Origin: Enterovibrio baiacu
GTDB taxonomy: Bacteria > Pseudomonadota > Gammaproteobacteria > Enterobacterales > Vibrionaceae
NCBI RefSeq assembly: GCF_004120195.1
Contig: NZ_SCHN01000015.1
Coordinates: 102,281 to 166,280, forward strand
Direction of reading: 5' to 3'
DNA: 64,000 nt
This document shows, in pieces, positions 1 through 8,857 of the stretch. The position numbers and the translations under genes were made by a program. The notes beneath the pieces are model-generated. The model searched no databases and was not told where the DNA came from. It saw nothing but the letters and a program-made list of their open reading frames with translations. Within the stretch, counting starts at the first letter, position 1. Each line of letters opens with the position of its first letter.

Positions 1-116
1 TGAGTTACGCCATCGATGACACCAACATTAAGTGTGATTTGTTGTTGTTGCTGGTGGACGAATCCTTGCCATTGCTTGACGCGAAATTGGCTTACTTGAT
101 GGACGATGAGGATTAA
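1..116 (+). CDS. 3' end of an unidentified gene
   Basis: The reading frame is open from the left edge to a TAA at 114-116 and gives about 37 C-terminal residues ending LAYLMDDED. The tail is leucine-rich in the middle and acidic at the end. The stop lies two bases before the next start codon, so the two genes are probably co-transcribed. A regulatory or signalling partner of the downstream PAS protein is possible, but the fragment is too short to assign a family. Confidence 0.5.
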   Translation, partial: SYAIDDTNIKCDLLLLLVDESLPLLDAKLAYLMDDED

Positions 117-118
117 CC

Positions 119-547
119 ATGATTGACTCGCCAGAATTTGAACAGTTCAACTGGATGGTCGATATGGTGCAAAATATCGACATGGGGTTGATCGTTGTAG
201 ACCGCGATTTCACGGTACACATGTGGAACGGGTTCATGGTTCATCACACAGGAAAGCACCCCAACAAAGTGCAGGGGAAATCGCTGTTTGACGTATTTCC
301 TGAAATTTCTGAAGCGTGGTTCCGCGCAAAATGCAGGCCTGTCTTTGAGCTGAAATGCCGCAGCTTTGTGCTGTGGAAGCAGCGTCCTTACCTGTTTCGC
401 TGCCGCAATGTGCGTCCAATTACAGGACGAGCGAAGTTCATGTACCAGAATGTCACGCTGAACCCAATGGTTAACCTGCGGGGCGAAGTACAACACATGT
501 TTATCTCAGTGGCGGATGTGACTGGCGAAGCGTTGGCGCACGATTAA
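119..547 (+). CDS. Stand-alone PAS domain protein
   Basis: This 142-residue protein is almost entirely one PAS-like domain: a helical N-terminus, then an LIVVDRDFTVHMWNGFM strand pair and a GKSLFDVFPEI segment typical of PAS folds. No output domain (kinase, GGDEF, HTH) follows, so it probably acts as a sensory partner for another protein. It starts two bases after the upstream stop and ends before a strong terminator, so it is the last gene of its unit. The ligand is unknown. A chemotaxis or two-component adaptor role is inference. Confidence 0.7.
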   Translation: MIDSPEFEQFNWMVDMVQNIDMGLIVVDRDFTVHMWNGFMVHHTGKHPNKVQGKSLFDVFPEISEAWFRAKCRPVFELKCRSFVLWKQRPYLFRCRNVRPITGRAKFMYQNVTLNPMVNLRGEVQHMFISVADVTGEALAHD

Positions 548-595
548 GCGTGGCTAACACGCGTCTTCTATATTGCGTGTTTGGTGACCAAATAA

Positions 596-634
596 AAGCA
601 AAAAGCCGATCTCAATAAGATCGGCTTTTTGCTT
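596..634. terminator. Bidirectional intrinsic terminator
   Basis: Perfect 17-bp arms (596-612 and 618-634) enclose a 5-base loop. The stem core is GCCGATCT/AGATCGGC with A and T tracts on either side. It lies between convergent genes (PAS protein and M48 protease) and can serve both. Confidence 0.9.
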
Positions 635-663
635 TCTATTTGCCTGAGGCACGATGTTAGAAC

Positions 664-1464
664 TTAAACATTCGGGCGGCCACAGTTTGGGGCTTTTCGG
701 TTCGTGGCGGGTAATGCGTCAATGGCAGCTTGAAGGTCATCAATACGGGTGTCATGGGAAGGGTGCGTAGAAAGAATCTCTGGTGGTGAGCCTTTCGATG
801 CGGTGGCCATGTTTCTCCAAAGCTGAACGCTTTGGTTTGGATCGAACCCGGCTTCATTCATTAACTGCACGCCGATCAAATCAGATTCAGACTCGTGCGC
901 TCGGCTAAACGGCAGCAGAACCCCGACATTAACGCCAAGGCCAAGCCCTTGCATGATCAAGTCTGAATTCGCCGTACCGCTTGCTCCTAGCGCAATGCTG
1001 GTAATTTGCAGTGCGCCATTCGCTGCCATCGAACTAGAAACACGCTCACTGCCGTGGTTAGCCATGACATGGCCAATTTCGTGCCCAATTACAGACGCCA
1101 ATTGATCTTGTGTCCTTGCGACTTTTAGCAACCCTGTGTAAACGCCAATCTTGCCGCCCGGAAGTGCGAATGCGTTTACTTGCGGGCTATCAAAAACGAC
1201 CACTTCCCACTTTTCAAAATCCGGTTGCGGCGGAGTGACTTTCAAAATGGCATCGGTAACACACTGCACATATTGGTTTGTTTTCGCGTCTTTGCTGATT
1301 TTCTCGTTAGATTTCAGCTCGGAGAACGAAGACGCACCCAGCTGCGCCATTTCAGCGCCCGAGACGAGAATGAACTGGTTTCTCCCCGTCGGAGACGTGG
1401 AGCAGCTCACGATTAATGCAAGCAATGCGGTGGCTACCGTTGTTTTTAACGCCTTGAATTTCAT
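664..1464 (-). CDS. M48 family metalloprotease, lipoprotein (LoiP-like)
   Basis: The 266-residue protein begins with a lipoprotein signal (lipobox LIVSC, Cys21), so it is probably anchored to a membrane in the periplasm. The zinc motif HEIGH is at residues 128-132, and the third ligand is expected in ESESD near 191-194, as in M48B peptidases. Size and the N-terminal SPTGRNQ segment resemble LoiP/YggG, a periplasmic protease that works on misfolded outer-membrane proteins. A ribosome site (AAGGGA) precedes the ATG. It is monocistronic and ends at the bidirectional terminator. The LoiP role is inferred from family resemblance. Confidence 0.88.
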   Translation of the reverse strand: MKFKALKTTVATALLALIVSCSTSPTGRNQFILVSGAEMAQLGASSFSELKSNEKISKDAKTNQYVQCVTDAILKVTPPQPDFEKWEVVVFDSPQVNAFALPGGKIGVYTGLLKVARTQDQLASVIGHEIGHVMANHGSERVSSSMAANGALQITSIALGASGTANSDLIMQGLGLGVNVGVLLPFSRAHESESDLIGVQLMNEAGFDPNQSVQLWRNMATASKGSPPEILSTHPSHDTRIDDLQAAIDALPATNRKAPNCGRPNV

Positions 1465-1691
1465 CTTTCCATTCCCTTGTTTCGCCTTGGGTACATTCTA
1501 ATCACTCTGCTTATCGGGGCAAGCGGCATGAGCCGCAGAAAGCAGGTCGAACAGATTTCATTTTACGTTTTATTACGACTGAGTTTTTTCTGTTTTTAAC
1601 GTCTCAAATACCTACAAACCATAGCCGTATCCTTGAGAACGGCGGATAATGCCAACGATAATGATGCAAATAAATCTATCAGGAGCTCGAT

Positions 1692-2120
1692 TTGTCTATT
1701 TGGAAAAAAGCCATTTCTCTCGACGGTCTTAACGCTACGTCTAAAAACACCTTGGTTGAGCACCTTGGTATTCAATACACCCATTTTGACGACAACAGCT
1801 TAACGGGCACCATGCCTGTCGATTCACGTACACATCAACCTCTGGGAATGTTGCATGGTGGTGCTTCTGTGGTGCTTGCGGAAACGCTGGGTTCGCTCGC
1901 AGCCAATATGTGCGTGGAAGAAAATAAGTACTGTGTCGGTCTAGATATCAATGCGAACCATATTCGTGCAATGCGTTCGGGTTTCGTCACGGGTATCGCG
2001 ACGCCGACTCACTTGGGTGCAACGACGCAGGTTTGGCAAATCGAAATCAGTGATGAACGTGGTCGCCTTGTGTGCACAAGTCGCTTGACCATGGCTGTTC
2101 TGCAACACAAAGGGAAATAA
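1692..2120 (+). CDS. menI: Hotdog thioesterase, MenI/YdiI type
   Basis: The 142-residue hotdog-fold thioesterase closely follows Escherichia coli YdiI, with PVDSRTHQPLGMLHGGASVV and VWQIEI, and the catalytic Glu64 in VLAETLG. The known activity is hydrolysis of 1,4-dihydroxy-2-naphthoyl-CoA in menaquinone synthesis; the enzyme is promiscuous in vitro. The start is TTG, set by an AGGAG at 1681-1685. A small DUF3389-like gene follows two bases later, so the pair is probably one transcript. No other men genes are in the window. Confidence 0.85.
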   Translation: MSIWKKAISLDGLNATSKNTLVEHLGIQYTHFDDNSLTGTMPVDSRTHQPLGMLHGGASVVLAETLGSLAANMCVEENKYCVGLDINANHIRAMRSGFVTGIATPTHLGATTQVWQIEISDERGRLVCTSRLTMAVLQHKGK

Positions 2121-2122
2121 GC

Positions 2123-2353
2123 GTGGTTATTTCAATCCCTGGTGGAAAGGTCGTGGCGACCATGCACGAGATTATGGTAAAGCTCCAAGAGAACCAAATG
2201 ACGCTGCAGGCGCATACGGATGACATCAGCCTATTGGGTGCGCCATGTATGTTGATCGCCAATGGCGGCACGGTGAATTGGAGTCTTTCGCTGGGTTCAA
2301 AAGAGAACATGCAAGCAGTGAGTGATGCCACAGGCATTGCGATTAAAGGCTGA
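2123..2353 (+). CDS. Small conserved protein, DUF3389-like
   Basis: This 76-residue protein starts at a GTG two bases after the menI stop, with its ribosome site (AGGGA) inside the end of menI. It reads MVISIPGGKVVATMHEI and ends DATGIAIKG. Length and pattern match my recollection of the Vibrionaceae family DUF3389, which has no known function. No signal peptide or membrane segment is visible. An in-frame start further upstream (2072) would overlap menI by about 50 bases and has no better ribosome site, so I prefer 2123. Confidence 0.65.
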   Translation: MVISIPGGKVVATMHEIMVKLQENQMTLQAHTDDISLLGAPCMLIANGGTVNWSLSLGSKENMQAVSDATGIAIKG

Positions 2354-2442
2354 TGCAATCCTTGTTTCTTGAACCCGTGAGTATGTAGAAATACAACTAT
2401 CCATCTAGCGTTTACGTATTTTCGTGGGTTCAAGGAGAGAAA

Positions 2443-2805
2443 ATGACCATATTCAAAACATGCGCAGCGGCTTTATTGCTAAGTTGGTCGCCATTTTTAC
2501 TGGCAGGAAAAGCGGATGTTATTGATGCAACGCTTTCGCCGTCGGGTGATAGCTACCGTGTTTCTGCAACGGTAAAACATGCTGATGAAGGCTGGGATCA
2601 TTACGCCGATGCATGGCGCATTGTCACCGCCGACGGCACCGTGCTTGGCACGCGTGAATTGGCGCATCCCCATGTTAACGAGCAACCCTTCACGCGCAGT
2701 CTCTCCGGGGTTGTTATCCCTCGTGGGATTGATGAAGTGTATATCGAAGCAAGAGACAGCGTGCATGGTTGGGGTGGTAAGCGAGTTACCTTGTCCGTCA
2801 AATAA
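2443..2805 (+). CDS. Conserved secreted protein of unknown function
   Basis: The 120-residue product has a clear signal peptide (MTIFKTCAAALLLSWSPFLLAG), so it is exported to the periplasm. The mature part is a predicted all-beta domain with a patterned stretch HADEGWDHYADAWRI and an ARDSVHGWGGK near the end. I recall similar sequences as uncharacterised proteins in marine bacteria. An AAGGAGAG ribosome site fixes the ATG. No catalytic motif or cofactor-binding cysteines are seen, so no function is proposed. Confidence 0.75.
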   Translation: MTIFKTCAAALLLSWSPFLLAGKADVIDATLSPSGDSYRVSATVKHADEGWDHYADAWRIVTADGTVLGTRELAHPHVNEQPFTRSLSGVVIPRGIDEVYIEARDSVHGWGGKRVTLSVK

Positions 2806-2918
2806 TGACGGTGTCAGTATGAAGGTATTGGTAAAGAGCGATTAAGCGATGTTGAACCATGTTGAATGTCATCAAGCTTACTATCGAGATATTTAGAAAG
2901 ACTTCAGCCCCAATAAAA

Positions 2919-2945
2919 AAGCCACCGAACTCGGTGGCTTTGTCT
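2919..2945. terminator. Intrinsic terminator
   Basis: Arms AGCCACCG and CGGTGGCT with loop AACT, an A-tract on the left and TTTG on the right. It lies between the secreted protein gene and the convergent DUF2797 gene and may serve both. Confidence 0.8.
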
Positions 2946-2980
2946 ATTTTCAGCCTAAGCGAACGTCATTCGACATTTAC

Positions 2981-3796
2981 TCAATATTCGACATTCACTT
3001 CATAGCTCGTGAATTTACGAACGTTAATGACGCCAGTATCAAAGATCAGGTATTGCCCTTTGATACCTTCAAGTACGCCAGATACCACGGGTTCTTTATC
3101 AAAATTGTGGGAGACGATTTTGGTTGGATACTGAGTGACAGGGTAACTAATATTCACGATGTCATGGAAGATTGGCTCAATGGCATCGAAACCATATTGA
3201 ATGCGAAGGCTATACAGCTTGGCATCGATCAATGGGAGCAAGCGTCTCGCTTCCGCTTTCAAATCCAACGGTTCGTTGTCGCCTTTGAGTAGGGCGCGCC
3301 AATTGGTTTTGTCTGCCACAAACTCTGCAAGGGCGATTTCTACCAATCCTGACAGATGGCGATTCTTCACCTTAATAATAGGAAGTGCTTGCGTCGCACC
3401 CTGATCGATCCAGCGTGTCGGTATTTGGCTCGCGCGGGTGATGCCGACTTTTAGCCCAGAGGTGTTAGACAGATAAACGATGTGGTCTGTCATACAGAAC
3501 TGCTCACCCCATTCTGGCTCTCGGCATGTGCCTTCTGCGAAGTGACAGGTTTCAGGCTTCATAATGCACATGTCGCACCGCGCAAGTTTCCTCATGCAGG
3601 TGAAACAATGCCCTTGGCTAAAACTCTTATTGGTTTTGTTGCCGCAAGCATCGCAATAGATATTGCCTGTGTGCGTCAGGGTGAGTGATTTACCGATAAG
3701 GGGTGTTAACTCAACCTGATTTTCGCCGACGAGAAGGGTGTAGCGCACAGTGTCTTCAAGTGCGCTTTTCATTTTGCTCAAAGTACCAGTAATCAT
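2981..3796 (-). CDS. DUF2797 family protein, cysteine-rich
   Basis: The 271-residue protein has an N-terminal beta segment. Between residues 45 and 105 lies a cysteine cluster (CDACG, CFTCM, CDMC, then single Cys residues) that looks like paired zinc-binding sites. A later stretch (VYLSNTSGLKVGITR, then RWIDQGA) resembles the core of a GIY-YIG nuclease fold, which is consistent with my memory of DUF2797. No catalytic role has been shown as far as I know. The gene is monocistronic with a conventional ATG. Confidence 0.75.
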   Translation of the reverse strand: MITGTLSKMKSALEDTVRYTLLVGENQVELTPLIGKSLTLTHTGNIYCDACGNKTNKSFSQGHCFTCMRKLARCDMCIMKPETCHFAEGTCREPEWGEQFCMTDHIVYLSNTSGLKVGITRASQIPTRWIDQGATQALPIIKVKNRHLSGLVEIALAEFVADKTNWRALLKGDNEPLDLKAEARRLLPLIDAKLYSLRIQYGFDAIEPIFHDIVNISYPVTQYPTKIVSHNFDKEPVVSGVLEGIKGQYLIFDTGVINVRKFTSYEVNVEY

Positions 3797-3987
3797 GGTT
3801 TTATTATTGTTGTCCTTTACGTGGGAGCAGTTTACCAGAAACGGTTGAAAATTTTAGGTTAACAAAACAGCAAACGACATCATTGAGACGTTGGAAGAAA
3901 ATGATGTTGGAAAAAAATTGAAGAGGTCAGCGTTATGCCAGGGAGCGATGAGGGAGAAGTTCAGTGCGAAGAAAGGGGCAATAAAAA

Positions 3988-4017
3988 ACCGATGAAACGT
4001 GCGCACATTTCACCGGT
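3988..4017 (-). terminator. Terminator for the small secreted protein gene
   Basis: An imperfect stem (ACCG-TGAAA-GT against AC-TTTCA-CGGT, loop GCGC) is followed on the minus strand by a run of six T. It lies directly downstream of the 4059-4358 gene. Confidence 0.65.
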
Positions 4018-4058
4018 CTAGAAATTCATGTGTTTGAGTGCCGCGTTAACGCTGAGAT

Positions 4059-4358
4059 TTAGCGCTTCACAATGCCGCTGTTTAAGTCGACATACAGAGA
4101 GAGCGACACAATCAGCACATTTTTTTCAATATCTTCATTAATATCGTCGATCACAAACAAGTCAGCATCGGAGTCCGCCGTGTTGTTTTCGGCGAGTTGA
4201 ATGATGTCTTGTTGGATATCACCATAAACCGTCAGTTCTTCGACTTTTTCATAGTGTCCGTAATCCAGTAACGCAGCAGGAGCAAGTTCGGGTTTCGCCA
4301 TCGCAGAAGTAGAGGCGACAAGGGTGGCGGCAAGCAGGGGCAAAGTAAAAAAACGCAT
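4059..4358 (-). CDS. Small secreted protein, unknown function
   Basis: The 99-residue product has a signal peptide (MRFFTLPLLAATLVASTSAMA) and an acidic mature part with a DSDADLFVIDDINEDIEK stretch. I do not recognise a family. The acidic middle could bind cations, but no EF-hand or similar motif is present. The ribosome site is weak. The gene stands alone, with a probable terminator after it and an AT-rich upstream region. It is kept as a gene because of the convincing signal sequence and the terminator. Confidence 0.6.
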   Translation of the reverse strand: MRFFTLPLLAATLVASTSAMAKPELAPAALLDYGHYEKVEELTVYGDIQQDIIQLAENNTADSDADLFVIDDINEDIEKNVLIVSLSLYVDLNSGIVKR

Positions 4359-4497
4359 TTGGATGGTCCATCATTCTTAGTATTGGCAAAATTTTGCCAT
4401 ACCAAATTTTCTATATGTCAGTGGTGAGTCAGAATCGTTTTATTTTGCGGTAAAAAAAGTGACTTTTATGGAACAGCACTGAAATGTTTGGGGTAAC

Positions 4498-5502
4498 TCA
4501 CATTTCTACAAGGATCGGGCAATGATCCGAGAGTCTGTAGGTCGCGACAGCATGGTAGGAGTACTGATACTGCTTCGTTTTAGGCGGGTTTTCTACCGTA
4601 ATAGCCCCTGGGCTGGCAATGATGTGGTCGATCAGTTTTCTATAAACAACATGCTCCCAACGCTTGGTCCGATAGTTATATTTACGGGCTTTACACTTGC
4701 TTTGCGTATTCTGTGTCAGATTTACGACGTTCTCTTCGCCCACTTCTTTGATGAGCGCCTTCCACACCCATTCGTTTTTCTCATTTAAGTAGTGGTTAAA
4801 ATCACCCGCAATCACAAACTCTTCGTTCAACTTTGTGCGTGTGTTAATCCAAACGGAAAGGGCTTCGATTTGACGATCGAGTTTCTTACAGCTGTTGTTA
4901 CGGCGGACGGGGGTTTCAAAGCAGCCTGATTTTAGGTGAATGGAGAGCAAATGCAGTGGCGGTTCGCCTTCACGTTCTACTTCTATGTATGCGCCGTAGC
5001 GTAAATCACCGTCAGAAAGGAAGGTAGGAAGACCAAGCGGCTTGTAGTCCGGGTGATCAATCACAGAGATGCCTTTTCTGACGGCCCAACCTGTGAATTG
5101 ACCACTGCCGCGGCTGCGCTTAAATCGCGCTTTTCTGTCCGAGAAATAGATATTGTACTCGTTGATATCCAGTACTTTCGCCAGCACGTCGACAGAATCA
5201 ACTTCTTGGAACGCAATGAGATCGGCATTTATCACGGAAGACACGGTTTTCAACATCAAGTAATCGTCTTTAGTGCGCTTACTTTGAATCATGTCGTTCT
5301 TGTCGGAAAGCCATTCCATATTCCATGTGGCGATAGAGAGTGAGGCGTGGGCAGGGCGCATGAAAAAGAGTGATAACAGGGCGAAAGCGAGTACGACCAT
5401 GTATCGCGATTTAGGTGCGTTTATAGCTTGCCAAGAACAGGCAATAGCAGACGGGAAGATGCCGTTGCTTAAACAGCTTCTTTCGGTGTGACTAAAACGC
5501 AT
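4498..5502 (-). CDS. Secreted endonuclease/exonuclease/phosphatase family protein
   Basis: The 334-residue protein has EEP-fold motifs in order: ATNMEW-like IATWNMEW near the N-terminus, LIAFQEVDS with the metal-binding Glu, LLSIHLKSGCF, AGDFNHY and the C-terminal SDHCPI histidine. These are the catalytic residues of DNase I and sphingomyelinase relatives. A hydrophobic segment with an AHA cleavage site (MVVLAFALLSLFFMRPAHA) suggests export, and the true start may be 5400 rather than 5502. Neither start has a strong ribosome site. The substrate (DNA, phospholipid or another phosphodiester) cannot be told from the sequence. Confidence 0.8.
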   Translation of the reverse strand: MRFSHTERSCLSNGIFPSAIACSWQAINAPKSRYMVVLAFALLSLFFMRPAHASLSIATWNMEWLSDKNDMIQSKRTKDDYLMLKTVSSVINADLIAFQEVDSVDVLAKVLDINEYNIYFSDRKARFKRSRGSGQFTGWAVRKGISVIDHPDYKPLGLPTFLSDGDLRYGAYIEVEREGEPPLHLLSIHLKSGCFETPVRRNNSCKKLDRQIEALSVWINTRTKLNEEFVIAGDFNHYLNEKNEWVWKALIKEVGEENVVNLTQNTQSKCKARKYNYRTKRWEHVVYRKLIDHIIASPGAITVENPPKTKQYQYSYHAVATYRLSDHCPILVEM

Positions 5503-5787
5503 AAAAGTCGTGTTTCTCTATTTATTATCTTCTTCATTCCGATGAGAGCAAACCACAGCTTCTCAATTGCTTTGACCCTGAACAACCTCGTCGAACCTAG
5601 CGCTTGATTCTGTATCCGGCGTCTTTAGGTTACTTGGGGTCATGGGGCGATAGTAGTGCATACAGTATACGATGTTTTTTCAATCTGACATTTTTGCGCT
5701 GTACGTTGTACTTTTTTACAGGCTTTTCTCAAATATTGAAGCTTATCCGCACTAATCGAATAGATAAAAAACGCATCCTATTTGGCT

Positions 5788-5801
5788 ATGATCTAAATCA
5801 A
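5788..5801 (+). promoter_or_regulatory. Putative FNR binding site
   Basis: ATGATCTAAATCAA matches the FNR consensus TTGAT-N4-ATCAA at nine of ten defined bases. It lies about 300 bases upstream of nrdD, the oxygen-sensitive ribonucleotide reductase, which is FNR-activated in enterobacteria. The distance implies a long leader or a second promoter closer to the gene. Confidence 0.6.
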
Positions 5802-6007
5802 TGTATTTGTCCCTACGTGATCGTCTAATGCACCACATATTGTAGCTGTCACTATCAACTTGCCCATATTTGGTATTTGTTGACGGGTTGGACACTAACG
5901 TGATAAGCACCATGTTCCCGCAAAAATAGCAGAAAAAATGCTGTTAATTGCCGGCATTTTGTGTGTATCGCATGACAACCTCAGTGACTGAGTGATTTAG
6001 GTACGTA

Positions 6008-6040
6008 AATGCCGCGCCTTTCCTTAATCAGGCGGGCATT
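6008..6040 (+). promoter_or_regulatory. Hairpin in the nrdD leader
   Basis: AATGCC and CGCC on the left pair with GGCG and GGCATT on the right, with one bulged G and a 12-base loop. A T-rich run (GTTTTCTCTTTTC) follows, so it resembles an attenuator or early terminator about 45 bases before the ribosome site. Confidence 0.45.
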
Positions 6041-6097
6041 GCCGTTTTCTCTTTTCAGTTACAGGGTGTATTAGGACTATTCGTTGAGGAGTTTTTT

Positions 6098-8218
6098 GTG
6101 AAACCTGTTGTCATCAAACGTGATGGATGTCGTGTGCCATTCCAACGTCAACGCATTGAAGATGCGGTCATTAGTGCTGCACATAATATCGAAGACATGG
6201 ATCGCGCCTATGCAGCGGCTGTTGCAGACGGCGTTCTGGCGCAATTTATGCGTGTAGACGAAGTTGATATCCATCAGATCCAAGATGCAGTCGAAAACCA
6301 TTTGATGGCAGGTCCACATAAAGCGGTCGCGCGTGCATACATTGAATACCGTCATGATCGTGACAGCATTCGCGAGCGCAAAAGTCGCCTAAACCATGAA
6401 ATCCGTGGTTTGGTTGAGCAGACTAACTCAGACATCCTCAATGAAAACGCGAACAAAGACAGCAAAGTTATCCCAACACAGCGTGATTTGTTGGCGGGTA
6501 TCGTGGCGAAACACTACGCCACCCAATACATGTTACCAAAATCGGTTGTTCGCGCGCACGAGCAAGGCGATATCCACTATCACGATTTGGACTATGCCCC
6601 GTTCTTCCCAATGTTTAACTGCATGCTGATCGACCTTGAAGGCATGTTGACCAAAGGGTTCAAGATGGGTAATGCGGAAATTGATCAACCTAAATCAATT
6701 TCAACGGCAACGGCGGTTACCGCACAAATCATCGCACAAGTGGCGAGCCACATTTATGGCGGCACAACGATCAACCGCATCGACGAAACCCTCGCACCGT
6801 ATGTAGAAATCAGTTACGAAAAACACCTTGCTGTTGCGCGTGAGTGGAACATTGCTGATGCAGAAAGCTATGCAGAATCACGCACTGAGAAAGAGTGTTA
6901 CGACGCGTTCCAATCGCTCGAATATGAAGTAAACACCCTGCATACCGCAAACGGACAAACGCCGTTTGTTACATTTGGTTTTGGTTTGGGAGAATCATGG
7001 GCAGCGCGCATGATCCAGTCTTCGATTCTGAAAAATCGCATCGCGGGATTGGGCAAAAATCGCAAGACCGCAGTATTCCCGAAATTGGTCTTCAGCGTAA
7101 AAGCGGGCTTGAACCTGAAAGACGGTGAGCCGAACTACGACATCAAGAAATTGGCATTGGAATGTGCGTCTAAGCGCATGTATCCAGACATCTTGAATTA
7201 CGATCGCGTGGTGGAAGTAACGGGGTCATTCAAAACCCCAATGGGTTGCCGTAGCTTCTTGTCAGCGTATGAGGAAAATGGCGAGCTGATCCACGAGGGA
7301 CGTAACAACCTTGGTGTGATCAGCCTGAACTTGCCGCGCATTGCTATTCGTGCAAATGGCTGTGAGAAAACCTTCTACAAACTGCTGGATGAAGTGATGG
7401 CGGTTGCGCGTGAAGGTTTGGATTCACGCATTGCTCGCTTAGATGGTGTGAAGGCGCGTGTTGCACCGATCCTTTATATGGAAGGCGCGTGTGGCGTTCG
7501 CTTGAATGCGGATGACAACATCAGCGAGATTTTCAAAAATGGCCGTTCTTCGATTTCAATGGGCTACATCGGCCTGCATGAAACCATGAACGCGCTGTAT
7601 GGCACTGAGCAGCATGTGTACGATTCACCAGAATTGCGCGAGAAAGCCATTGCCATTATTCAGCACATGAAAGCCGCGACAGATCGCTGGAAAGACGAAA
7701 CCGGCTATGGGTTCAGCCTTTACAGCACGCCGAGTGAAAACTTGTGCAGCCGTTTCTGCAAAATCGACACAAAAGAATTTGGTTTGGTTGATGGTGTCAC
7801 GGACAAAGGTTACTACACCAACAGCTTCCACCTCGATGTAGAGAAAAGCGTTAACCCGTACGACAAGATCGACTTTGAAATGCCTTATCCGCCAATCGCG
7901 AACGGTGGTTTCATTTGTTACGGTGAATACCCGAATATTCAGCACAACGTTGAAGCACTCGAAAACGTGTGGGATTACAGCTACGAGCGTGTGCCTTACT
8001 ACGGCACTAACACACCGATTGATGAATGTTACGAATGTGGCTTCATGGGTGAGTTTGAATGTTCGAGCAAAGGTTTTGTCTGCCCGAGTTGTGGCAACCA
8101 CGACTCAACCAAAGTATCTGTAACACGCCGTGTTTGTGGTTACCTTGGTAGCCCAGATGCACGTCCGTTTAACGACGGCAAGCAAGAAGAAGTAAAACGT
8201 CGCGTTAAACACATGTAA
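6098..8218 (+). CDS. nrdD: Anaerobic ribonucleoside-triphosphate reductase (class III)
   Basis: The 706-residue protein reduces ribonucleoside triphosphates to deoxyribonucleotides without oxygen, using a glycyl radical. An N-terminal ATP-cone (VVIKRDGCRVPFQRQRIEDA) gives allosteric control. The C-terminal zinc ribbon (CYECG and CPSCG, about 643-666) precedes the glycyl radical site RVCGYLG, with the radical residue at Gly681, the same number as in E. coli. The start is GTG at 6098, chosen by a GAGGA eight bases upstream. The activase nrdG follows nine bases after the stop. Confidence 0.97.
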   Translation: MKPVVIKRDGCRVPFQRQRIEDAVISAAHNIEDMDRAYAAAVADGVLAQFMRVDEVDIHQIQDAVENHLMAGPHKAVARAYIEYRHDRDSIRERKSRLNHEIRGLVEQTNSDILNENANKDSKVIPTQRDLLAGIVAKHYATQYMLPKSVVRAHEQGDIHYHDLDYAPFFPMFNCMLIDLEGMLTKGFKMGNAEIDQPKSISTATAVTAQIIAQVASHIYGGTTINRIDETLAPYVEISYEKHLAVAREWNIADAESYAESRTEKECYDAFQSLEYEVNTLHTANGQTPFVTFGFGLGESWAARMIQSSILKNRIAGLGKNRKTAVFPKLVFSVKAGLNLKDGEPNYDIKKLALECASKRMYPDILNYDRVVEVTGSFKTPMGCRSFLSAYEENGELIHEGRNNLGVISLNLPRIAIRANGCEKTFYKLLDEVMAVAREGLDSRIARLDGVKARVAPILYMEGACGVRLNADDNISEIFKNGRSSISMGYIGLHETMNALYGTEQHVYDSPELREKAIAIIQHMKAATDRWKDETGYGFSLYSTPSENLCSRFCKIDTKEFGLVDGVTDKGYYTNSFHLDVEKSVNPYDKIDFEMPYPPIANGGFICYGEYPNIQHNVEALENVWDYSYERVPYYGTNTPIDECYECGFMGEFECSSKGFVCPSCGNHDSTKVSVTRRVCGYLGSPDARPFNDGKQEEVKRRVKHM

Positions 8219-8227
8219 GGCTGAGTC

Positions 8228-8698
8228 ATGAACTTCCATCAATATTATCCGGTTGACGTCGTCAACGGCGAAGGAACGCGTTGTACCTTGTTTGTTGCAG
8301 GGTGTGAGCACCAATGTCGAGGCTGCTATAACCAATCTACTTGGTCGCTGAATTCAGGGCAGGTATTTGATAAGCAAATGGAAGATCGTGTGATTGCTGA
8401 CTTGAATGATACACGTATCAAACGCAGAGGATTGTCGCTCAGTGGCGGCGATCCCCTTCATCCTGCCAATGTGCCAGCGGTACTTGCGTTGGTGAAGCGT
8501 GTGCGTGCTGAATGTGAAGGCAAAGACATCTGGTTATGGTCTGGGTATGAGCTTGCGAATTTAACGCAAGAACAGCAGGCTGTGATTGATCTCGTTGACG
8601 TGATGATAGACGGCAAATATGAAAAAGAATTGGCGAGTCCGTCGTTACCTTGGCGTGGCAGTGCTAACCAAGTGATTCATCGTTTGACACTCGTCTAA
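8228..8698 (+). CDS. nrdG: Anaerobic ribonucleotide reductase activating protein
   Basis: The 156-residue radical SAM enzyme installs the glycyl radical on NrdD. The 4Fe-4S cysteines form CEHQCRGC at Cys26, Cys30 and Cys33, followed by the SAM-binding LSLSGGDPL. Length equals the family norm. It is co-transcribed with nrdD and is followed by a strong terminator, so the operon is nrdD-nrdG only. Confidence 0.96.
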   Translation: MNFHQYYPVDVVNGEGTRCTLFVAGCEHQCRGCYNQSTWSLNSGQVFDKQMEDRVIADLNDTRIKRRGLSLSGGDPLHPANVPAVLALVKRVRAECEGKDIWLWSGYELANLTQEQQAVIDLVDVMIDGKYEKELASPSLPWRGSANQVIHRLTLV

Positions 8699-8727
8699 CA
8701 ATTCTTATTGATACATATCATAAGCTT

Positions 8728-8755
8728 AATGCCGCTCACTCAGCGGCATTTTTTA
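8728..8755 (+). terminator. Terminator of nrdDG
   Basis: Arms AATGCCGCT and AGCGGCATT with a five-base loop, followed by TTTTT. Confidence 0.9.
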
Positions 8756-8857
8756 TGCCAGCCGAATAAGGTCAACAGACCTTAGTCATCGAGTTTGATA
8801 TTATATACTGTTGAACATTCACTCGATTCAGCATTGTCTTCGCACTAAGGACACCGA

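Larger units (their letters stand above)
5503..6097 (+). other. Long regulatory leader of nrdDG
   Basis: This 595-base stretch has no convincing gene. It holds an FNR-type site (5788-5801), an AT-rich section and a leader hairpin (6008-6040) just before the nrdD ribosome site. A 74-codon open frame at 5604-5828 has no family, codon bias or ribosome site and is not called. A weak match to the ends of the repeat at 14366 lies near 5627-5639. Confidence 0.6.

Noticed and set aside
5622..5645. Another copy of the repeat end seen at 14366 and 20883.
   Set aside because: Only a partial match with several differences; it could be chance.
5604..5828. 74-codon frame upstream of nrdD.
   Set aside because: It has no family match or ribosome site and overlaps the FNR site region.
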